Part shown: in pieces, positions 6,243 through 10,823 of the stretch | Position numbering within the stretch: position 1 is the first letter of the stretch | Layout: every line of letters starts with the position of its first letter | Source: Pseudomonadota bacterium | GTDB lineage: Bacteria; SZUA-182; DTGQ01 | DNA length: 10,823 nt | Assembly (NCBI GenBank): GCA_030605265.1 | Contig: JAUWIR010000083.1 | Coordinates: 1-10,823 of the forward strand | Direction: 5' to 3' | Notes under the pieces: generated by a model | Told to the model about the DNA's origin: nothing | What the model saw: the letters and a program-made list of their open reading frames with translations, nothing else | Databases searched by the model: none | Program-made: the position numbers and the translations under genes

Positions 6243-7514
6243 TTATATTTTCCCCTGTATATTCTTTATCCGACGGGTTACTTCTTTTGCTTTTTGATGA
6301 AAACTATATTTTTCCAGAAACTCCTGATACTTTTCAAGGGCCTTATTGTAATCTTTTAATTTTTTTTCATAGAGATCTCCTGCCTCAAAAAGCCGAAGGG
6401 GAGCTTTTTCATACACAGGATAAAGGGTAGCTATTTTAATGTATATCTCTGCTGCTGATGCATAATCCTTTAATTTCGTTTTGTAGATTTGGCCTGCCTC
6501 TTCAAGTGCTTCAATACTTCCAGGATTTTCCGGATATTTATCAGCAACTTCATTGAAAATTAAAATTGCTTCAGGATAATTTTTTAACTTTGATTTATAT
6601 ATTTGGGCAATTGACCAGAGGGCTTCCGGGGCTTTCACATGTGTCGGATACTTATCAAACACCTGTCGATAATAACTTATCGCTTTCTGATAATCCTTAT
6701 GCTTTTTTTCATTTATCTCCCCCATAGTATATAAGGCATCCGCAGCATATCCACTGCTATTGTAATTCTGGGAAACTTTCTGGAAAGTGTTCATTGCCTG
6801 TTTATAATCCCATAACTTTTGATAAAGTAACATCCCCTGCTGATAGAGTGCTGCAGGTATAAGTTGACTGTCCGGAAACACTGTGCTTAGCTTCAAATAA
6901 GCAATATCTGCCTCTCGATAATCCCTCATTTCAGAATAGGTTTCAGCTATCCACAGCAAAACACCATCGTTTCGTTTATCATCAGGAAAACGCCTGATAA
7001 ATTCCCGGCATTCTTCCATAAACCACTCTCGTAGTTTGGATTGTTCCAATCTCAAAAGCATCTTTAAATATGCAAAGTACCCATCAGATGACGAGTACTT
7101 TGGAAAACCCTGATTAAATAATTGGAGCAGTTCATCTTTCTTTTTTTCATAAGCCTTTTTGGTATTTATTATCTTCATCAAAGAATCAATGCACTCTGCA
7201 TTTTCCGCACTATCAGGGAACAAAAAGAGCATTTTCAGGTAGGCTGCCAGAGCAAAATCTTCTTTTCTTTTTTCCTCATAAATTTTGCCTATCATATACT
7301 GCGCTCTTCTGGCAGACTCCCCCTCAGGGAATAGAGCTAGATACTGATTTAATTCAACAAGCAAGTTATCATACAACTTCTTATCATGGAGGTTGAAGAC
7401 TTTTTCCAAAAAGGTAAAAGCTTTTTCTGCATCATAGTTTGCAAGACTGATTTTAGGGATAAGAGTAAGATAAAAAGAGAGAAGTAAAAATATCACCAAA
7501 CCTTTTCTTTTCAT
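6243..7514 (-). CDS. Exported TPR protein with exact 38-residue repeats
   Basis: A 423-residue predicted periplasmic protein. It opens with a Sec signal peptide: M-K-R-K, a hydrophobic stretch (5-19) and a likely S-L-A cleavage site after residue 25; no lipobox Cys. Residues 28-195 hold degenerate TPR helices. From residue 198 six repeats start at 198, 236, 274, 312, 350 and 388, exactly 38 apart, each D/N-Y-x-x-A near its start, most with a YP-type turn mid-repeat and a K-x-K-L-K-like end. This resembles TPR scaffolds of the BamD/YbgF class, but partners are unknown and it is much longer. An ATG 33 bases further upstream (7547) is in frame; I chose 7514 because GGAG (7522-7525) sits 7 bases before it and because the signal peptide then starts normally. 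It stands alone, away from genes of known envelope machinery. Confidence 0.85.
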   Translation of the reverse strand: MKRKGLVIFLLLSFYLTLIPKISLANYDAEKAFTFLEKVFNLHDKKLYDNLLVELNQYLALFPEGESARRAQYMIGKIYEEKRKEDFALAAYLKMLFLFPDSAENAECIDSLMKIINTKKAYEKKKDELLQLFNQGFPKYSSSDGYFAYLKMLLRLEQSKLREWFMEECREFIRRFPDDKRNDGVLLWIAETYSEMRDYREADIAYLKLSTVFPDSQLIPAALYQQGMLLYQKLWDYKQAMNTFQKVSQNYNSSGYAADALYTMGEINEKKHKDYQKAISYYRQVFDKYPTHVKAPEALWSIAQIYKSKLKNYPEAILIFNEVADKYPENPGSIEALEEAGQIYKTKLKDYASAAEIYIKIATLYPVYEKAPLRLFEAGDLYEKKLKDYNKALEKYQEFLEKYSFHQKAKEVTRRIKNIQGKI

Positions 7515-7557
7515 ATTATTGCTCCAATGATTAAATAAAATCTGCATTCAGATCTTG

Positions 7558-7563
7558 ATTATA
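7558..7563 (-). promoter_or_regulatory. Candidate -10 box of the TPR gene
   Basis: A perfect TATAAT on the minus strand would start transcription near 7551, leaving about 37 bases before the chosen ATG at 7514 but only about 4 before the alternative at 7547. No good -35 box was found, and the area is AT-rich, so chance is possible. Confidence 0.3.
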
Positions 7564-7704
7564 TTTTAAAAATCCACATTTTCACTATTCATCCAAATCA
7601 ACAGATTGTAAAATTAATTATTTATTATTATTTAACATTTTTATTTATTAAAAGTAACAATTTTTTGCTAGATCAAAATTATTTATTTATTCAAGATACT
7701 AATC

Positions 7705-7759
7705 AAAAAAATTTTCAGGGATAATAGTAGAAAGGATGAATCCTACTTATTATCCCTGA
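7705..7759 (-). terminator. Rho-independent terminator after the first barrel gene
   Basis: TCAGGGATAATA (7715-7726) pairs perfectly with TATTATCCCTGA (7748-7759), and a GTAG/CTAC extension continues past one bulge. On the minus strand the stem is followed by AAA and seven T. It lies about 60 bases past the stop of the gene ending at 7818 and separates it from the TPR gene. A shorter T-rich tail on the plus strand could make it weakly bidirectional, but no plus-strand gene precedes it. Confidence 0.75.
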
Positions 7760-7817
7760 TTTATTAAAAAGTCAAAGTAAAAATAAATTGTAGTAAAATT
7801 TTTAACTTTCTATATCA

Positions 7818-8681
7818 TCATAAAAATGCATAATTTAATAGGAATGAAAATGATTCCTGATTCAATATTCTTGCTTCCAGCCCTATGCTAAATTGAGGTG
7901 TAAAATTATAGGTGCCTCCGATAAAGATACCAAATGCATCAGCTTCCTCAATATCCCATTTTCCTTCGAAAATCTCAAGAGCATCAAGTTCATCTTCTAG
8001 TTCTTCTAGTTCTTCCAAATATTCTATAAATTCTTCATAATCTAGTTCCTCTAGATAATCTTCAAATTCATCCTCATCAAATGTGCTTTTGTCCTTAAAC
8101 TCCGTCTCTCCATCCACTTTTGAGAAACAAATTCCTCCATAAAAGATAAAATTTTCTGTACCTGAATAACTTGCACCAAAAGCAAGATCATATTCTAACC
8201 AATCAACAGTTGCCTCTGCCCGAATATATTCCCCAGGGAATAACTCCATATTTAAATATTTATCATCTTCGCCTGATATTTGGGCAAACTGAAAACTAAA
8301 GCCGATTTTAAGATTATTCTGTTCATGAACAGTAACATTTAGCCCTCCTCCATAGGACAATTCCTGATCAGTCTCTAATTCAATATCATCTGCTGTTACA
8401 TCAGCCATTCCTAAATTTAAATGAAAATTGAATTTATCATTAATACCATAAGCTCCTTTAATAAAATATTTACTACTTTCTACTTCATACTCAACACTAT
8501 CCTCATCTTCAATATCACGTTTTAATATTTCATAATCAAACCCTATAGCAAATATGCCTTCCTCAAGTGTTGCAGTTGGATTACCTATGGTGCCGGCTAC
8601 TGCTGGAGAATAAAAAAATATGAATGTAAAAAGCGTTAATAGGATAAAAAAAGTTATGGATTGCAGCAATTTCTCTTGCAC
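7818..8681 (-). CDS. Outer-membrane beta-barrel-like protein, acidic region (paralogue A)
   Basis: Unrecognised family; 287 residues. A Sec signal peptide has a long hydrophobic core (about 9-24) and a likely A-V-A cleavage site at 27-29. The mature part alternates short beta-like strands with polar turns, e.g. Y-D-L-A-F-G-A-S-Y and I-G-G-T-Y-N-F-T-P-Q, and ends L-L-N-Y-A-F-L, suggesting a barrel of about 8-12 strands. Residues about 202-246 are more than half Asp/Glu and look helical, an unusual insert between the late strands. Start: GTG at 8681, because AAAAAAGGAG at 8690-8699 is 8 bases upstream; the in-frame TTG at 8702 would place that site inside the gene. It is a clear paralogue of the gene at 8998-9813, sharing K-R-D-I-E, Y-D-L-A-F, S-K-x-D-G-E and T-P-Q-x-x-I-G-L-E. 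It has its own terminator. Ligand or transport function is unknown. Confidence 0.8.
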   Translation of the reverse strand: MQEKLLQSITFFILLTLFTFIFFYSPAVAGTIGNPTATLEEGIFAIGFDYEILKRDIEDEDSVEYEVESSKYFIKGAYGINDKFNFHLNLGMADVTADDIELETDQELSYGGGLNVTVHEQNNLKIGFSFQFAQISGEDDKYLNMELFPGEYIRAEATVDWLEYDLAFGASYSGTENFIFYGGICFSKVDGETEFKDKSTFDEDEFEDYLEELDYEEFIEYLEELEELEDELDALEIFEGKWDIEEADAFGIFIGGTYNFTPQFSIGLEARILNQESFSFLLNYAFL

Positions 8682-8871
8682 GGAATTATCTCCTTTTTTC
8701 AATTAAATATACTGTTACCAAGTATCTAATTTTGTTTTTTAAACTGGTATCTTTAGTAGGCAGGCCATCCCTTTAATCAATTATTGGTCCATTTTTTATT
8801 TAAAATTTCTAAACCAATTAATTATTCAACTAATTATTTCTATTATCTTGAATGGATTTACAAATCTATTT

Positions 8872-8890
8872 AGGTATCAATAAGATACCT
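8872..8890. promoter_or_regulatory. Inverted repeat AGGTATC-N5-GATACCT
   Basis: Perfect 7-bp arms with a 5-base spacer lie between the two barrel genes, about 190 bases before the start of paralogue A. Further GATACC-like words occur closer to that gene (GGTATC at 8746-8751, and GATACTTGGTAAC near 8720-8732 on the minus strand). This fits a dimeric regulator's operator; a small RNA hairpin is the alternative. Confidence 0.35.
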
Positions 8891-8899
8891 CAACTTAAG

Positions 8900-8950
8900 A
8901 AAAAAGGGCAAGTAAGTAAGGTTAATTCTATATTTTCTACCTACCCGCCC
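8900..8950 (-). terminator. Rho-independent terminator after the second barrel gene
   Basis: On the minus strand GGGCGGGTAGGTA pairs with TACTTACTTGCCC over 13 positions if G-U wobbles are allowed, and is followed by six T (8900-8905). It begins 48 bases past the stop of the gene ending at 8998. Only the minus-strand RNA forms the stem well, because the wobble pairs become A-C mismatches on the other strand. Confidence 0.7.
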
Positions 8951-8997
8951 CCATTTGTTAAATAAAATTTTAGATAAATTTGATACAATATTTCATA

Positions 8998-9813
8998 TTA
9001 AAATAGAAATCCCAGCAAAAAGGAAATTGATGTCTCAGTAATAAATCTTCCTTCAAGGCCGATATTGATTTGAGGTGTAATGTTGTAATTTCCACCTATT
9101 ATGATTCCAATGGAATCACTCTCCTCAACATCAAAACTCCCTTCCATTTCTTCTAGATCTTCTTCGTCAATCCATCCGTCTTCGATAAGTTCTTCAATGA
9201 TCGCTTCTTCTGCTTCAGAAAGACCCGTTGCGTCACTAGTTATCTCACCGTCAAATTTTGAATACATTAATCCGCCATATACACTTAAATTTTCCTGGAT
9301 CTGATAACCGGCAGTGAAAGCAAGATCATACTCCATTGCTTTTAATTCTACTTCTTCAGTCCATGTAATTTCCTCATCAAAAGCATCTTCTGATTGTTTA
9401 TTTTCCTCAGTACCGCTAAAACTATTAGCTTGTAAACATAACCCAAACTTTAATTCTCCCGTATCATAAATAACCGCGTTCAAGCCGACCCCGTAGGAAA
9501 ATTCAGAATCACCTTCAAAACCTTCTACTTCTAATGTGCTCATTCCTAATTTAGCGAATACACCAATCTTTTCAGTTATACCGTAAGTGCCCTTAACTGA
9601 ATAAGTATTTCTTTCCAATTCCACTCCATCACCATCATCATCTTCACCCTCAATATCTCTTTTGGCCATATCAAGATCAAGCGCCACACCAAATTTTCCT
9701 TGCTCTATAGCTGTTGCATCACCGATAGTTGCAGCATTAACAGGTGAATGTAAAAGTAATAACATAGCTGCAGCAATACAAATTGATAATATTTTCCCTA
9801 ATGTTCTTTCCAT
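8998..9813 (-). CDS. Outer-membrane beta-barrel-like protein, acidic region (paralogue B)
   Basis: Unrecognised family; 271 residues, paralogous along its length to the gene at 7818-8681. Signal peptide: basic start, hydrophobic core about 9-22, V-N-A cleavage site at 25-27, then A-T-I-G-D-A-T-A against G-T-I-G-N-P-T-A in the paralogue. Strand-like segments include Y-D-L-A-F-T-A-G-Y (162-170) and I-I-I-G-G-N-Y-N-I-T-P-Q. It ends F-L-L-G-F-L-F, with the terminal Phe typical of BAM-assembled barrels. Acidic stretches occur at 55-68, which includes D-D-D-G-D-G (58-63), a D-x-D-x-D-G calcium-type motif, and at about 199-233. AAGGAG 7 bases before the ATG supports the start. It has its own terminator at 8900-8950. 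I infer an outer-membrane location; cargo or function is not evident. Confidence 0.82.
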   Translation of the reverse strand: MERTLGKILSICIAAAMLLLLHSPVNAATIGDATAIEQGKFGVALDLDMAKRDIEGEDDDGDGVELERNTYSVKGTYGITEKIGVFAKLGMSTLEVEGFEGDSEFSYGVGLNAVIYDTGELKFGLCLQANSFSGTEENKQSEDAFDEEITWTEEVELKAMEYDLAFTAGYQIQENLSVYGGLMYSKFDGEITSDATGLSEAEEAIIEELIEDGWIDEEDLEEMEGSFDVEESDSIGIIIGGNYNITPQINIGLEGRFITETSISFLLGFLF

Positions 9814-10155
9814 TTTAAATCTCCTTTTTCCTATTAATATATATTGACAAACATTAAGTAGTTACTTATCTTTTTTAATTCAAATAAAGTTATAGTAATT
9901 TTTTGCTATATGTCCTCACCTCCCTTTCCTGAAATAAAAACCGCCAATATATTATTAAATGAATTACATGGAAGAAAAATTTGAATATTTCAAATGAGTG
10001 TAATGGATACTGGTGATGATAAGTAAAACCAAATTCGGATATACTGTATTATATATCAATATTTATTGTCAAGTAAAATTTCTAAAAGGATTCAAACAAG
10101 GATACCATCTTACTATTTAACAGGATTTAACTACCTGATATTTTTGTATAAAACA
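9814..10155. other. Non-coding leader region upstream of barrel paralogue B
   Basis: No gene seen. On the minus strand it holds the ribosome-binding site of the 8998-9813 gene, a palindrome TAAGTA-GT-TACTTA at 9855-9868 that could be an operator, and CAGGAAAGGGAGGTGAGG near 9914-9931. The last resembles a strong ribosome-binding site but has no ATG after it; GTG would open only a nine-codon frame. The same CAGGAAAGGG word recurs in the 865-881 region. Confidence 0.45.
10043..10072 (-). promoter_or_regulatory. Candidate promoter upstream of barrel paralogue B
   Basis: On the minus strand a perfect TTGACA (10067-10072) is followed after 18 bases by TACAGT (10043-10048), four of six matches. 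Transcription from here would give an unusually long leader of about 220 bases to the ATG at 9813. The strong -35 box makes it plausible, but the region is AT-rich. Confidence 0.4.
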
Positions 10156-10298
10156 TAATTGATGAATTCGTAAAAAGTAAAAGGTTAAAAGTAAAAAGTT
10201 AAAAAAAGTCTATATGTGGTATAAATATTATTAAAATCATCCTATTATATAGGCTTTTCACATTTTACTTTTCACTTTTTACGAAATTATCATAATTA
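10156..10298. repeat. MITE-like inverted-repeat element, no coding content
   Basis: The left end TAATTGATGAATTCGTAAAA is mirrored by the right end, whose reverse complement reads TAATTATGATAATTTCGTAA; both continue with AAAGT(A/G)AAA-type words and CTATAT at the inner edge. The element is about 143 bases with arms of about 55 and a small AT-rich centre. Size, long imperfect terminal inverted repeats and lack of an ORF fit a MITE or palindromic repeat unit. No clear target duplication was identified, and the source transposase is not present here. Confidence 0.6.
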
Positions 10299-10303
10299 GT
10301 AAA

Positions 10304-10335
10304 TCCCCCCCCACAATCTCCTTTTGGGGGAAGGC
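10304..10335. repeat. C-rich/G-rich short inverted repeat fragment
   Basis: A run of eight C beginning near 10305 is followed after a short spacer by GGGGGAAGG near 10326-10334, giving a 5-bp C/G stem. It looks like a scrap of the C-rich dispersed palindromes common between genes in some environmental bacteria. Bases 10336-10490 downstream hold no gene I can support. Confidence 0.3.
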
Positions 10336-10495
10336 ATCCGGTTTCAATATGGTTACAACTTTCTTTTTGCTGATGTAAATATTCCACTTAAAAAAGATAT
10401 TCAAATATTGATTCTATCGGGAGTGGTAAGGGTAAAGATAGGCTTAATCCTATCATCTCGTCTTCCTTTCCCCTGGTTATGTAAAAATTTCTTTG

Positions 10496-10521
10496 AAAAA
10501 AAACAAAAGCCATCAGGCTTT
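10496..10521 (-). terminator. Small hairpin plus T8, minus strand
   Basis: AAAGCC (10506-10511), loop ATCA, GGCTTT (10516-10521). On the minus strand the stem is followed by TG and a run of eight T (10496-10503). The stem is short and there is no obvious minus-strand gene to its right in the window, so it may serve a gene beyond the edge, be a relic, or be chance. Confidence 0.35.
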
Positions 10522-10601
10522 GTAACCTAACGGCTGGGAATCATCAATATATCAACAAATTTAAAAAAAAGCAATATAGAAATATTTGTAATAGTTCACC
10601 A

Positions 10602-10622
10602 CGGAGACACAGAGACACTGAG
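10602..10622 (+). repeat. Short tandem GAGACA(C) repeat before GxxExxY gene
   Basis: CGGAGACA, CAGAGACA and CTGAGA follow each other with an 8-base period. A CACGGAGACACAGAG-like sequence directly ahead of GxxExxY genes is something I recall from many genomes, so its position next to the gene starting at 10625 is probably not accidental. Confidence 0.5.
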
Positions 10623-10624
10623 AA

Positions 10625-10823
10625 ATGATTTTAGAAAAAAAACTTACAAAGCAGATAATTGGGGCAGCGATAGAAGTACATCAGCATTTAGGCCTTGGCC
10701 TATTAGAGTCAGTTGATACAATAGCACCAATTCACGAGGCACAATTGTTAACCTATTTGAGATTATCCGGGATGAAGGTTGGCCTTATTATAAATTTTAA
10801 TATGCCTATTTTAAAAGAGGGAA
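10625..10823 (+). pseudogene. GxxExxY-family protein with internal in-frame deletion, cut by window end
   Basis: ATG at 10625 opens a frame that runs to the window edge (66 codons). The first part, I-G-A-A-I-E-V-H-Q-H-L-G-L-G-L-L-E-S-V, is the N-terminus of the GxxExxY family (PDDEXK_3 nuclease-like fold, function unknown). The next residues, D-T-I-A-P-I-H-E-A-Q-L-L-T-Y-L and then K-V-G-L-I-I-N-F-N, belong to the C-terminal part. About 55-60 family residues between them are missing, including the Tyr of the naming motif and the acidic/Lys core expected of the nuclease-like centre. The frame is maintained across the junction. A TGA lies two codons upstream, so the start is bounded. It is probably non-functional; expression of the shortened protein is not excluded. 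Confidence 0.75.

Noticed and set aside
7515..7547. Longer start for the TPR protein at 7547
   Set aside because: It has no good ribosome-binding site and would place a polar 11-residue tail before the signal peptide; GGAG at 7522-7525 supports 7514.
8682..8702. TTG start at 8702 for barrel paralogue A
   Set aside because: The AAAAAAGGAG ribosome-binding site would then be inside the coding sequence; the GTG at 8681 is spaced correctly from it.
10043..10298. CRISPR-like array
   Set aside because: The repeated words are arms of one inverted repeat, not equally spaced direct repeats with unique spacers.
10324..10530. 68-codon plus-strand open frame
   Set aside because: No ribosome-binding site, no recognisable domain, lies in repeat-rich DNA and runs through the 10496-10521 hairpin.

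Overview
The window looks like a piece of an AT-rich Gram-negative genome. Two secreted beta-barrel-like proteins imply an outer membrane. A ClpS-ClpA pair and a bacterial cereblon-type (CULT) protein would fit a deltaproteobacterial or related environmental lineage, but the sequence alone does not fix the taxon. There are no rRNA or tRNA genes, no CRISPR array and no intact transposase.

Layout. 1-617 (+): a nitroreductase-family flavoprotein. 614-775 (-): an N-terminally truncated MazE-type antitoxin tail. 776-1438: a gene-poor stretch holding a strong minus-strand hairpin/T-run terminator. The terminator's arms overlap a possible 31-codon peptide with two adjacent Trp codons, itself ATGA-coupled to an 8-codon leader behind a G-rich ribosome-binding site. 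1439-2785 (+): a long, divergent FolD-like folate enzyme with the key catalytic residues kept. 2803-2871: an ACAGGAT inverted repeat. 2936-3343 (+): a CULT-domain protein, zinc ligands intact but one of the three ligand-cage tryptophans replaced by Arg. 3374-6009 (-): a clpS-clpA operon with a good sigma70-type promoter. 6243-7514 (-): an exported TPR protein with an exact 38-residue period. 7818-8681 and 8998-9813 (-): two paralogous outer-membrane-like proteins, each with its own ribosome-binding site and terminator and each with a highly acidic region near the C-terminal end. 9814-10624: a long non-coding stretch with a promoter, a MITE-like inverted repeat, a C-rich repeat scrap and a GAGACAC repeat. 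10625-10823 (+): a GxxExxY-family gene with an in-frame internal deletion, cut by the window edge.

How the genes relate. ClpS delivers N-degron substrates to ClpA, which works with ClpP (not in this window). The CULT gene converges tail to tail on clpA with only 30 bases between them. Because eukaryotic cereblon reads C-terminal cyclic-imide degrons, a degradation-linked role for this CULT protein is an attractive but unproven idea. The TPR protein and the two barrels are separate cell-envelope units. Three decayed or reshuffled items (antitoxin tail, GxxExxY deletion, MITE-like repeat) lie towards the two ends of the window, flanking a conserved core.
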